From: Nannobrachium achirus
Lineage: Eukaryota; Chordata; Actinopteri; Myctophiformes; Myctophidae
Length of the DNA: 64,000 bases
Direction: 5' to 3'
Assembly (NCBI GenBank): GCA_963921795.1
Contig: OY997647.1
Location: 61,695,857 to 61,759,856, forward strand
Shown here piece after piece: positions 11,151 through 22,288 of this stretch; positions within the stretch are counted from its first letter, which is position 1; every line of letters starts with the position of its first letter. A program made the translations under genes and the position numbers. The notes under the pieces were generated by a model that ran no database searches, was not told the DNA's origin, and saw only the letters and a program-made list of their open reading frames with translations.

Positions 11151-13385
11151 GGAAGATACATTACTGCATCTGAGTCATTCTGGCGCATCTATAACTTCCC
11201 CATTCAACACAAAGATCCACCTGTCGAGATGCTAGCAATTCATCTGGAGGATGAGCAGATCATCATGTTCAATGACCAGGGTGACGCACAGAATGTGGTG
11301 GACTCAGGGGCCCCTGCAACCACACTCACCGCCTTCTTTAATGCGATGACTGAACACCCACATTTGCGACATGTTTTGTATCCTGATGTATTTCAACACT
11401 TCACTTACAAGAAAAAAGCATTCCACTTGCGGACGAAAAAAATGACTTCTCGGGAAGACCATATGGCTGACACTGTTGGACGACTCCCCATGATTGCCCT
11501 CAACCCTCACACTGCTGAGCTGTACTATCTCCGCATCCTACTCTACCGTGTACCTGGCCCAACATGCTTCCAGGACCTCCAACGTGTTGGTGATAGGGTC
11601 ATGGACACCTATCTGGCAGCCTGCATTGCGCATGGCATTGTTGAAGATGACCAAGAGATAGATTATATTATGGATGAGGCTGCAAATGTCAATTTTGGCC
11701 CAGCACTGCATGCGTGAAGTGTTTGCCAACATGCTCATCTTGGTTCTCAGAGGGAACCAATTGAACTTTTGGGAAAGACACAAACGTGTTCTGTGCGAGG
11801 ATCTCATGCGTGCAGCACGTGTCAATCAGCCAGATGAAAACATTGTGAATCAAGTGCTCCTTGAACTGAAGGACCACGTTGAGAGGCAGGGCTTTACGCT
11901 CAGCCGTAACTTTGGTCTCCCTGAGCCAGATCCACTAAATGTTCAGCCACACAACTCCCGCATTATCCAGTACGAGACACAGCACGACCAATCAGAGCTT
12001 CTGGCTCATATCGCCGAAACAGAGGAACATCTCAATGACGAGCAGCGCGTTGTTGTCGACACAGTAATGGAAAGTGTCGAAAAGGGACTTGGCAAGATGA
12101 TCGCAGTTGATGCAAGTGGTGGAACTGGGAAAACATTCACATTGTCTTTCATCCTACATAAACTTAGAGCACAAGGCAAAGTAGCTCTGGCAACAGCAGC
12201 AAGTGGCATTGCAGCTACCTTGCTGCCTAAAGGAACCACTTTTCATAGCAGGACCAAGTGCCCTCTCATTCTCACCGATGACTCCATGTGCAACATCAGC
12301 GAAAACGATGACACTGCAAAACTGATCAGAATGACACATGTCATGGTGGTTGATGAAGTCTCAATGATGGATCGCCGTGCATTGGAAGCAGCAGATCGGA
12401 CATTCCAGCATCTGCGCAACTCGAAGGATCCATTCGGGGGCATCACAATGGTATTCAGTGGTGACTGGAGACAGATACTTACCGTTGTGCCACATGGTTC
12501 ACGTCTTGACATAGTGGGGAGGTGTTTGAAGTGGTCCTACCTGTGGAAGAAAGTCAAGATTCTTCGGCTGACTCAAAACATGAGGATCACACACGCTGCT
12601 GGAGATGACCATGACGAGAAAGAACGTTTTGCCAAATTCCTGCTGGACCTTGGGGAGGGAAAGCTTCCTGTTAAACCCGAGGAGGGTGAATTTGCTATTG
12701 AGCTCGATCAATCGCTCACACTTTCAGGGGAAACACTTGACGACATGGTCAGTTGGGTGTATAAGGACATTCAAAACAACATTGCCAACCCTGAGTGGCT
12801 ACAGTGTATGTCAGCGTGTCATACTGTGCCCAACCAACGCTGAAGTTGACATGGTCAACGAATACATGACAAAGATGTTTCCAGGAGAGGAGCATGTTTG
12901 TTGCAGTGTGGATACTGCAGAGTCTGAGGGTAACTATGTGTTCCCACCTGAGTTGCTAAATACCCTTTGCCCATCTGGTATGCCACCCCATCGCATCACT
13001 CTAAAGGTGGGCATGTTGATCATGTTACTTAGAAACTTTGACCAGCACAATGGACACTGCAATGGATCAAGGTACATCATTGATCAGATCCTGCCTCATC
13101 TCCTGATTGTAAGATCTGTGGTTGGCGTCAATGCGGGACGCACACTCCTCATTCCACGTATCACCCTGTGCCCATCTGCGCCGCCGCCAGTTTCCAATCA
13201 GACCCTGCTTCGCCATGACTGTGAATAGGTCTCAGGGCCAGACACTGCACAGAGTTGGGATCTACTGCACTGGAGACTTCTTCAGCCATGGCCAGTTCTA
13301 TGTGGCAGCCAGAAGGGTTGGCAAAGCAAGCAGGCTGCGTATTCTTGCTCAAGATGAAGAAACAAAAAAAAAAGCGCCACTTTCT
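11151..13385 (+). pseudogene. Helitron PIF1-type helicase, C-terminal fragment with three frameshifts
   Basis: The reading frame opens abruptly at 11151 with a Helitron-like ASESFWRIYNFPIQHKDPPV and proceeds in pieces: 11151-11717, then from about 11700 to 12810, about 12810 to 13190, and about 13190 to 13385, each change needing a frameshift. The second piece carries SF1 helicase motifs: Walker A GGTGKT at 12118-12135, Walker B DEVSMMD at 12352-12372 and SGDWRQIL near 12460. The third has LLRNFDQHNGHCNGSRYIID; the last has MTVNRSQGQTLHRVGIYC. The HUH Rep nuclease domain that precedes the helicase in a full Helitron is absent, and no CTRR-plus-hairpin 3' end was identified. It is a dead, 5'-truncated copy. 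The left edge coincides with the end of the 7.5-11.15 kb tandem array. Confidence 0.9.
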
Positions 13386-13457
13386 CAACAATGTTGTCTT
13401 TCCTGAGGTCCTGACAATATACATGTATATCACATTTCAGGTCTTTGGTCTGAAATA

Positions 13458-13592
13458 GAGATCTCCATAATGGGCATAAAGGGACACAGACAGACAGATA
13501 CAGAGATCTCCATATATACGGGCATAAAAGGGACACAGACCGACAGAGAGATCTCCATATACGGGCATAAAAGGGACTTAGACAGACAACAG
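13458..13592. repeat. Three 45-base tandem units
   Basis: GAGATCTCCATA and GGGCATAAAAGGGACACAGA recur at 13458, 13503 and 13548, with a weak fourth near 13669. It follows the Helitron fragment. Confidence 0.8.
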
Positions 13593-13705
13593 GTATAATG
13601 GGGTTTGCATTAAAGGGTGGGGCATTCATTCCCTATTTACATCGTTCCCGAGTTGGCCAGGTCGCAAACTCCATATATGGGCATAAATGGGCACAGGCAA
13701 ACAGA

Positions 13706-13786
13706 TGGTCAAACCAGAAAGCACTTTGTAAACTTGTTTTGAAAAGTGCTCTATAAATAAAGTTTATTATTATTATTATTATTATC
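13706..13786. repeat. Retroelement-like tail with TTA repeat
   Basis: AAAGCACTTTGTAAAC, TGCTCTATAAATAAAG and then TTA units resemble the 3' end of a SINE or LINE. Confidence 0.55.
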
Positions 13787-14391
13787 TCTGTACCGGTAGT
13801 CATGTCATCGAGTCTGTCCGAATTATTCACATTTCTTCCTGATTGGCTTGGTGACGCCCCTAATCACTGCATCACATTCAAGGCAGATAGCATTGCCTAG
13901 GAGGGAGGGGGATGGCCTGGGGATTGGGGACCAGACCAATCTGCCAGCGCAAAGACGAACAGTCTGGCAACACGAGGCTGGAGGGGGGGGGGGGGGGCTG
14001 CAAGCGAGAAAAAAACTATGCCTACACTTAATGAGCTGGATTCGATCTCATGACATTTGATCCCATGACACGGGAGTGGGAATCTAATGCTTATCTATGC
14101 ACACCAGGGAATCACCTGGTATTTAAGGATTCTGTGAGTTAATATTTCCCACGGTCTGCTCATGCGAGAGGCCGTTCAGCATGCATCATAGAACCGGGCA
14201 TCGTTATAGATGCGGCTCCGAGGCCAATGGGGGCGTTGACAATAAGTTACATCGATCCGGTGGGAAAGGGCCGTCAGTAGCCTCTGTGCTTTTCGAGGGT
14301 CCTCGTCTTTAACCAGGGAGACTCTGAGGCTCATACTGCCACCGTGGTGTGTTGTCTCTGCCTGGGAAAAGGCCAGCCTAAGTGGCTGTTA

Positions 14392-14550
14392 TGTGCTGAG
14401 GCACCGACCACAAGGACTCAGAGGGGTGCTGCTTCATGTAGCTCTGTGCTGAGGCACCGACCACAAGGACTCAGAGGGGTGCTGCTTCATGTAGCTCTGT
14501 GCTGAGGCACCGACCACAAGGACTCAGAGGGGTGCTGCTTCATGTAGCTC
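14392..14550. repeat. Three identical 53-base tandem units
   Basis: Units start at 14392, 14445 and 14498 with TGTGCTGAGGCACCGACC and read identically, so the triplication is recent. Confidence 0.92.
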
Positions 14551-14721
14551 TGTGTGCCATCCATGGGTCTCTGTCTGGCTGGCACACATGATAGGAGCAC
14601 TCCTAAATCTGGATGTATTGTAAGCCTTACATAACAGCTTCCTCTGAGCAGGCTCTGATCAATAAATCACAGTGCCGTTGTAATCATAGGCCAGAGTTCG
14701 CAAACCGGTCATAAAACATAA

Positions 14722-14983
14722 CGTCACTGCATGTCGGGCAGAAACCTTGTCTCTCCAAGTTTCAAATTTGTAATTTTTTTTCGCAAAGCAAAGCCCTGCT
14801 TCATCAAACAAGGCTGTCGCACAAAAGTAGTGAAAACAGCTGATCTACAAGCACACAACGCCTCGCGGTGCGAGGCGTTGTGTGCTTGTAGATCGGCTGT
14901 TTTCACTAGTTTAAATCATTTTTAAAATGATAAATACAAAACAAACGGTTTTGGACATACAAGGTTTCCACCCGACAACGACG
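14722..14983 (-). mobile_element. Block B transposon, solitary copy
   Basis: Not inside a recognisable hAT element. Flanked by a perfect 4-bp ATAA (14718-14721, 14984-14987). Hairpin module at 14828-14909. This copy shows that block B moves on its own. Confidence 0.85.
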
Positions 14984-16263
14984 ATAAGCTTATAGTATCA
15001 TTACTGCTCCACTCAATTCCAACGCTGTCACACGGCAGTGACACCACAATGGCAGCCCTGAGAGTGCCTGCTCCCTCCTCTGGAGAATCAGCAAGACCAC
15101 ACCCTCTACGGTCTACGCTATGCTGTATTGCCAACCGAAATATTCATAGTCTCATCCCCAGTTCTAGACCAGATAATTGGCACTTTTTGGGGGGTCTTCT
15201 GGCAGGACGCCTACTTGTTACACAGTAGCCCCAAAATGTTGATACCCACCCTCTGCCATAGATCCAACGGTCCACCAAGGCAAAGCCAACTCCACTGTTT
15301 CATCCTACTGCTGGACAGCGTGGAGACCATTCCACCTCAATACATCCGTCCCTTCTCTTTACCCTTTCCGCCAACATTAGCCACTGTCACCCAGCTATTT
15401 CTAAACGTCAACAACACCATCAATTACCACCATTGTATCCATTTCTACCAGGCTCCACGGCTGCATCAGATGCTCTGCATCGCCCCTGGCTACACCAGAC
15501 AAATGATTAAAATGCCACCCTTGAATCTGTTTCTACTAGCCTCCTATGGCTTCCTCAGATGCTCCGCAGCTACCCTTCCGCCAACATTAGCCATGGCCAC
15601 TTGCCACTTCTCAGGTTCCTGCTGAGAGGTCACCCTCCAGAAAGACGTGTGGACGATGCGAACGACCACTTCGCCAAAGTCTCCTGGGCCAGCAACCTTC
15701 CCGGAACCTATGCCGCTTCCCCTCGTCCATTCTTATTCATTCATTCATTAAACATACTAAATAACCTTTCTCAAAGGTGTGGTTCAGAGAACTAATCTGT
15801 ACGAAAATGTACAGTGACAAATGGGAGCGTTTCGCTGTTACTACTGTACGTGTCATCTTTTCGACACCCAACTCTAACCCTTACCCTAAACCTAACCTCT
15901 GTGGAGTGAGTCGCTAACCCTCCCGACGCTCCTTTGTCGAAATGACGGTCGTTCGGAAGAGCGAGATTTCCCCCGTGACAAATACCCCAACAACAACAAA
16001 CAAACAGACCGGGGCAAAGACATCCCATTTGCCTTCAGCCTATCGGAGATGAGAATGTTCCTTACTATTGAGAGTCATCAAGACCATTGTAAATAAAGTC
16101 ATTTCATGTTAAACACAGTGGTCATGCTGACATGATCTGTGACATAATGGATGATGGAGAGATGCTACCCAGGATCGGTTTATCCTGACCAGGGCCAACA
16201 TAATCAATCTGACACGTTGTCAAGAAGACATGGACTTTGAAGCTGAGCTGATCGCTCCCATGC

Positions 16264-16267
<4 letters not shown>

Positions 16268-16305
<38 letters not shown>
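16268..16305. repeat. CT microsatellite
   Basis: About 19 CT units. Confidence 0.93.
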
Positions 16306-16308
<3 letters not shown>

Positions 16309-16754
16309 CCCCCTCCCTCTTAAAACCGAATCATTGGGTTGTGAGCTGTGGTACTGTACGTGTATGCGTGCAATCGTGCATCCATTCATGCACAAGTGTT
16401 TATGTAACACACACACAAACGTGACACACACCATTTTCTACAGTATGTGTTTGACTCGGCGCAAATGTTTTTATGCCTATCTGTATGCATACGGTAGGCC
16501 TACTGTATCTATACAGTATGTAAGAAGAATCATAAATCAACAGAGATAAGCAATGTCTGTGTGAGTGTTGGAGGCAGGTGCACGGTCAAATTGACAGATG
16601 ACAGGGAAGGGACTTTCCTTGATTCAGACATTGGCCTATTGCTGATATGCACCGATATCCTATCAGTATAGGATAAGTGTTTTATGACTTCTGCAAAGAG
16701 TCACTGAGGACAAAGACAAATTATGCAAATTAGTCATACAAGTAGAGTGTATAA

Positions 16755-17224
16755 CAGGGTTCCCCAATAGGCAGCCAGCGGGCCATTTGCGGCCCGCGGG
16801 GGGCTACTGTCTGGCCCACACCAACCCCAGTAATAATGGTGGTATAAGAGCATACAGTACACTAGTATATCGTCGTTGTCGGCTGGAAATCTCCTATCTC
16901 CAAATTTGTATGTTCTTTTCGCAAATCAGACAAGGCCGTCGCACAAAAGTAGTGAAAACAGCAGATCTACAAGCACACATCGCCTGCACCGCGAGGCGAT
17001 GTGTGCTTGTAGATTGGCTGTTTTCACTAGTTTAAATAATTTAAAAAAATATGAATTCAAAACGAACGGTTTTGGACATACAAGATTTTCACCCGACAAC
17101 GACGATATCTGAACTGTTGCTGGAGTAGCAGGAACGCCACCGTCGCCCCCTGCAATGTTGTGGCCCTCGGCTTGGTACCCTAGACATAATTCAGCCCTTA
17201 GGGAAAAATAATTGGGGAACCCTG
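16755..17224. mobile_element. hAT-type MITE, family CAGGGTTCCCCAA, carrying block B
   Basis: Ends CAGGGTTCCCCAATAG and ATTGGGGAACCCTG; perfect duplication GTGTATAA (16747-16754, 17225-17232). Block B at 16871-17104 with its own ATAT duplication. Confidence 0.9.
16871..17104 (+). mobile_element. Block B inside a CAGGGTTCCCCAA hAT element
   Basis: Starts CGTCGTTGTCGGCTGG, ends CCCGACAACGACG, flanked by ATAT on both sides. Here both ends carry the CGTCGTTG version. Hairpin at 16951-17031. Confidence 0.82.
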
Positions 17225-17324
17225 GTGTATAACATGGTATGGTGCATTTTATATAGCGTATTTCTTCAAAGGGCTTTGCAACATGCATTACATTGGAGAA
17301 ATCTACGTGTCATTATTTCGACTA

Positions 17325-17530
17325 GGGTTAGGTTTAGCCATAGTTTTACTGAGGTTAGGGTTAGGGTTTGGGTTAGGTTCAGGTATAGTGGTTAACATTC
17401 GGGGACTGCCTCATAGGTCGAACAGCGTCGGCAGGTTAGATAATCACCCGCGTCACGGTTACTGAGGTTAGGTTTAGGCATAGTTTTACTGAGGTTTATA
17501 GGGTTTGGGTTAGAGTTTGGTGGTCGATCC
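17325..17530. repeat. Degenerate TTAGGG/TTAGGTTT-like sequence
   Basis: Short runs such as GGTTAGGGTTAGGGTTTGGG and repeats of CATAGTTTTACTGAGGTT. Related words on the other strand occur at 15868-15897. Not a telomere array. Confidence 0.6.
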
Positions 17531-17696
17531 AAAGGGTGTTCGTCTGTTCGACCTATATGTTATCTAACATTCACTAGGTTATAGCATTCACCAGGTTAAC
17601 GTTCACCCGCGTCGAACAAATGGAATGTCGAACAAAATGGAATGTCGAACAAATGATATGTCGAAATATTGACACGCTCCCCATTACGTTCGCCCA

Positions 17697-17885
17697 TATA
17701 ATATACACACACCGACAGCAGAGGAAATCATACAAGGCACCAACGTACTCATCTGGAGCAGTTAGGGTTTAGGGTTTACTCAAGGACACTTTGACACGCA
17801 GCCAAGAGGAGCCCAGGATCAAACCGGGAGCCTTATGATTCCAAGATGGCTGCTCTACCTCCTGAGACAAGCTGCCGCCCAACAT
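17697..17885 (-). mobile_element. V-SINE-like fragment
   Basis: Minus strand reads a degraded tRNA head (B box GGTTTGATCC) followed by GTGTCCTTGAGTAAACCC, matching the SINE at 1453. 3' truncated. Confidence 0.6.
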
Positions 17886-18078
17886 AAACATATCATTTCA
17901 ATGTTCATCAAACCATTCAGTGACCAATTCACCCCCCTGTGATTGACAGTGCAGTGCAGTCATCCTGAAGGCACCCATTCAGAATAGAAATGCTCCATCA
18001 TGGGATGGTAATGTGGCTTTGCACAGCACTGTGTGCCAGGCACCCCAGTTGTATACCCCAGCTGCTTTTACTCTAGTC

Positions 18079-18571
18079 CAGGGTTCCTCAATAGGCGGCC
18101 CGCGGGCCATTTGCGGCCCGCGGGGTGCTACTGTCTGGCCCCCAGCAACCCCAGTAATAATGGTGGTATAAGAGCAGCAACAACACTAGTACCGGTATAT
18201 CGTCGTTGTCGGGTGGAAACCTTGTATCTCCAAATTTGTATGTTCTTTCGCAAAGTAAAGCCCTGCTTCATCATTCAGGGCCGTCGCACAAAAGTAGTGA
18301 AAACAGCAGATCTACAAGCACACAACGCCTCTCATCGCGAGGCGTTGTGTGCTTGTAGATCGGCTGTTTTCCACTAGTTTAAATCATTTTTAAAATGATA
18401 AATGCAAAACGAACGGTTTTGGACATACAAGATTTTCACCCGACAACGACGATATCTGAACTGTCGCTGGAGTAGCGGGAACGCCGCTGTCGCCCCCTGC
18501 AATGTTGTGGCCCTCGGCTTGGTACCCTAGACATTATTTGGCCCTTGGGGAAAGCTAATTGGGGAACCCTG
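18079..18571. mobile_element. hAT-type MITE, family CAGGGTTCCCCAA, second copy
   Basis: Ends CAGGGTTCCTCAATAG and ATTGGGGAACCCTG; perfect duplication CTCTAGTC (18071-18078, 18572-18579). Block B is at the same internal position (18201-18451) as in 16755-17224, so it was acquired before this family spread. Confidence 0.9.
18201..18451 (+). mobile_element. Block B inside a CAGGGTTCCCCAA hAT element, second
   Basis: Starts CGTCGTTGTCGGGTGG, ends CGACAACGACG, ATAT on both sides. Hairpin at 18295-18376. Confidence 0.82.
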
Positions 18572-18618
18572 CTCTAGTCCAACCAACTTAACCACATAAG
18601 CCTTATCTACAAGTCTAC

Positions 18619-19150
18619 TTAAAGGAATATTCCACTAAAAAAAAACATTTGGTAATTGTATCGTCTACTCAGGCTTTTGTGCACCCTAGACAGTTTTTAA
18701 TTGGCTTGATTCAATATTTAGATATTTGATATTCATTTTATCAGACATTCCCCATCCAAGGCCCATTAATTACAAACCATAACTTCAAACTCCATTTTAA
18801 CTATGATAGATTCGTCTTTTTTTCTGGTGACTCCTACTACCCTCCTAATACGTGTTTTTCTATTTATTTATTTTTAATAATTCTTTATTGTATTAAATGT
18901 TTTCCATTTTCCCAAAGAATTATGAAAAATAAATTAAAAAAGTATGGGTGTTTTCAATAAATCTATCGTTGTTAAAATGGAGTTTGTAGTTACAATGGGT
19001 TTGGGGACCAGGGTGGGTAGTGTCTGATAAAAAGAATATCAAATATATAAATACTGAATGAAGCAAATTCAAATCTGTCCAGGGTGTTTACAAAATCCTG
19101 ATTAGACAATAAAATGACCAAAGGTTTTTTTATAAACTGAAATATCCCTA
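18619..19150. mobile_element. Degraded palindromic MITE
   Basis: Starts TTAAAGGAATATTCCACT and ends with ACTGAAATATCCCTA; long imperfect arms (AACTCCATTTTAAC with GTTAAAATGGAGTT). The right flank is not conserved. Confidence 0.6.
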
Positions 19151-19571
19151 TACAGCCCTATATACTTACGCTCTATCTAGGCCCAATCTACAAGCTCACA
19201 ATGTGTGATGCGTACATTTGAAATTTGCCAATATCACTTATAAGATTATATATATAATTTATAAATAAAGCAGTTTACATGTCAAGTACAAAGGCCGATA
19301 TTCTATCAACTTTTCCTAGCAACATGTCTCGGAGGAAGAAAATGTATATGAATTTACGTACACCCTGAACGCCTGCTTTAGTTCCAAGAATATTTTGTGT
19401 ACTTTTGACGTCTGTGGTAACCATCATCATGTTAGATAATAATAATAAGTATGATTATTATAATATTAACAATACTAATAATAGCACAGCCTATCATACT
19501 GTTATGTTAATTGTCAAAGTAGTAAAATATTCCATAAGGTGGTGGAGTGAAAAGTAAGGGGGTGTCCTAGG

Positions 19572-19665
19572 ATCTCCTTTTAGTTGACCTTGTACCAGTG
19601 AACCAGTGGTGTCATGAAACTGTACCTTTTTCTATGCAAACTTCTAATAAAGTCTTCAAAGTCGT
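19572..19665 (+). mobile_element. LINE 3' UTR tail, second copy
   Basis: It matches 6770-6865 closely (CTCCTTTTAGTTGACC, GTCATGAAACTGTAC, CTTCTAATAAA), so it is a short, severely 5'-truncated copy of the same retrotransposon. Confidence 0.75.
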
Positions 19666-19732
19666 GGTGAATTAAATAATTATGTCTTATGTATATGGGC
19701 GCACTGAGCCCAAAGGTTTGAGAACCACATAT

Positions 19733-19737
<5 letters not shown>

Positions 19738-19799
<62 letters not shown>
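19738..19799. repeat. CA microsatellite
   Basis: About 31 CA units. Confidence 0.95.
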
Positions 19800-19800
<1 letters not shown>

Positions 19801-19809
19801 GCAATGAAG

Positions 19810-20130
19810 TTCAAATTGGATGAGGCAGAAGCTTTCTATGTTGCAGGTTACAACTGGTTGAGTTACGTTGCCTGCGCAGTTGGCATTGCCAAGTAACATC
19901 TGTATTCATACAACAGGTGCTGCTGTTCTTGTATGTGTGTGAAAGAGTCTTTCCCCTACAGCTGATATTAGTATTAAATTGTGCACACATACACAGTATC
20001 GTCTAATAATGCCAAGCTTTCTATGCTGCAGGTTACAACGGGCCGAGAAACGTTGATCACAGAGTTGGCATTGCCAGCATCTGTACCGGTATAGGTGGCA
20101 CTTTTCTTGTACAGTATGTTTTTGTGGATT
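19810..20130. repeat. Diverged tandem pair of about 120 bases
   Basis: AGCTTTCTATG, GCAGGTTACAAC and GTTGGCATTGCCA occur at 19829-19890 and again at 20017-20080. Confidence 0.6.
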
Positions 20131-20261
20131 AGGGAGTCCAGGTCCATGTGTGTGTCAACGAGAGAGAGACGAGAGAGTGAGAAAGACAAGATAGAAGGAA
20201 AAAACCTTCAAAGAAAATGAGAAAGGAACAAAAATAAAATAAATATATCAGAAATGCTTAA

Positions 20262-20615
20262 AGGAGCTATAGTCAACTTTTTCTTGAAAAACGGACGCTA
20301 AAATAAAAACAATGTTTCGAAAATATTTTATAAAAAAGATTAAGCTTCATGTAGGCCTATGTATTTCTATTCAGAAATGACCACAAAAAGCATAAAATAA
20401 TGATAAAATAATCATTTTGGCCATTGTCAGACTGACTTTGTTTATATCCCTCTTCTAGGATTGATAAGGGATGTAACAAAGTCGGTCTGACAATGGTCAA
20501 AAAAATGCTTTTTGTGGTCAGTTTTTAATATATGAAGTTTAATCTTTTTCATAAAATATTTTCGAAACATTATTTTTATTTTAGCGTTGACTATACCAAG
20601 TTGACTATAGCTCCT
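20262..20615. mobile_element. 354-bp palindromic MITE with TTAA on both sides
   Basis: AGGAGCTATAGTCAACTT and its complement form the ends, TTAA flanks (20258-20261, 20616-20619), and the arms stay complementary to the centre near 20440. No ORF. Confidence 0.87.
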
Positions 20616-20787
20616 TTAACTTGTTCTTGAAAGGAGTGCACCTTGCTCACCAGTTCCTCTAATGACAGTCAGTACCTTCTCTGAAATTGAATCGCATGCA
20701 GTTCACGGTAAGATATCCAAACATCTACACAATTCAAAACACATGACAACTCCCCTTTCCCCTCCAACTGTTCACATTCACATTCAC

Positions 20788-20790
<3 letters not shown>

Positions 20791-20848
<58 letters not shown>

Positions 20849-20878
20849 CGTGTGCGTGTGCGTGCGCGTGCGCGTGCA
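20791..20878. repeat. TG microsatellite with TGCG end
   Basis: About 27 TG units followed by a mixed TGCG segment. Confidence 0.95.
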
Positions 20879-21078
20879 TGTTTCCCTCCCTCATAAGTTT
20901 CCACCCCACCTGTCCTGTGGCTATTTCTCTGTTGTCAAGAAGTGACGCAAATAAGACTTGACCTACTGGACAGTGTCCGCATTCACCACATAGCGTTCTG
21001 CCTCGGCACGCTCACACATGCTCTGTTTTGCAACAAACAAAAAGTCAGGAGGTTTGGCACTTGTCCAGTACACACGCG

Positions 21079-21191
<113 letters not shown>

Positions 21192-21221
21192 TTATCATTA
21201 TGACTTCAGCAAAGGGCTTAA

Positions 21222-21310
21222 AGCTGCACTATGTCTACCTCGGATCTGAACCCGGCTCTCCGGCGCAAGTGCTGACATTTTTACCATTGAGCTAATAGAG
21301 CCAGCCTGCT
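21222..21310 (-). mobile_element. tRNA-like SINE head
   Basis: Minus strand contains TAGCTCAATGGTAAAA (A box) and GGGTTCAGATCCGA (B box) at tRNA spacing, but the acceptor stem does not pair well. More likely a SINE remnant than a working tRNA gene. Confidence 0.5.
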
Positions 21311-21790
21311 CAGGGGATACATTGAATATGAACAATCTAATTTGTGTCAAACCAGGATCAGGATAGTGTCAAATGTCAGCTATACAGGATCTAAAATACA
21401 ACCACCCCGTCCCCAAATGTGTAACTTACTGTATATTCTATTCTTTTCAAATCTTTTTATTGAAATACGTTGCATTGAGGTAGGTATAATGACACCCCAA
21501 ATCCCATTCCCATCACAGTAAAAGTACACTTATTGGCACAAAATAGCATGAGATCTGAGGACTATCATAGTAGACATAGAAGACAAGTATAGAAAAGAAG
21601 AAAAGAAAACTGCCCACAAAAGGTAATAAAAGAAAACCATTTTCTCCCCTCCATATTCCCATTTAGTGTTTAAGCCAATTCCCCGTACCCTACTGCTCTA
21701 CGCGACTCTAACATAATTATATTCTATTAACATGTTCTATCATACAAACTGGACAAAATATTATTTTATACATTAAAAAAAGTTACTTAA

Positions 21791-22095
21791 AGGGGAAGAC
21801 CACCCATTTTCAGTATTGAACTATGTCATTAATATACCTTAGAGGAGTTGTGTGGAAATAGAAAAAAAGTTCCCCCCCTTCTGTGTTGCCTAGAATTGGA
21901 AGATTGATTTTGGGGTTTGTATTGTAAAGTACAATGTGTGATGTCATCAAGTTGTAATTTACAATACAAACCCCAAAATCAATCTTCCAGTTCTAGGCAA
22001 CACAGAAGAGGGGGAATTTTTTATTTATTTCCACACAACTCCTCTAAGGTATATTAATGACATAGTTCAATATTGAAAATGGGTGGTCTTCCCCT
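21791..22095. mobile_element. 305-bp palindromic MITE with TTAA on both sides
   Basis: Ends AGGGGAAGACCACCCATTTT and its complement, TTAA flanks, near-perfect arms of about 130 bases (for example ACAATACAAACCCCAAAATC). Confidence 0.88.
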
Positions 22096-22288
22096 TTAAT
22101 GTCACTTTTATTGCAAAAGCCTTAGCCTACAGGCCAGTGTTTGTTGTGGGAAGGTGGGTCCGTTGTGTGATAAAGCTTTGCCCATGTGTGTTTATCCTGA
22201 AGTGAACTCAGTTTTCCTTCCCATCAGACAAATATCATGCCCGCACAACGCAAACATCGGTGGTGCGTTGTACTGTAAGTGTGAGGGC

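Larger units (their letters stand above)
13800..16200. other. No recognised gene apart from listed repeats
   Basis: 13800-14390, 14550-14720 and 14984-16200 hold no supported gene. An open frame at 15128-15625 has no recognisable domain. 15795-16010 has words shared with 17.3-17.7 kb (CCTAACC, TGTCGAA). Confidence 0.6.

Noticed and set aside
13386..13458. Helitron 3' terminus after the helicase
   Set aside because: No CTRR preceded by a GC-rich hairpin could be placed with confidence.
15128..15625. 165-codon open frame
   Set aside because: No recognisable domain, proline- and serine-rich with low complexity, and overlapping repetitive CCGCCAACATTAGCCA words (15368, 15579).
17325..17530. Interstitial telomere
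   Set aside because: Only two or three TTAGGG units, mixed with TTAGGTTT and TTTGGG; a degenerate repeat rather than a telomere remnant.
21222..21310. Functional tRNA gene on the minus strand
   Set aside because: A and B boxes are present but the acceptor and anticodon stems do not form well; fits a SINE head.
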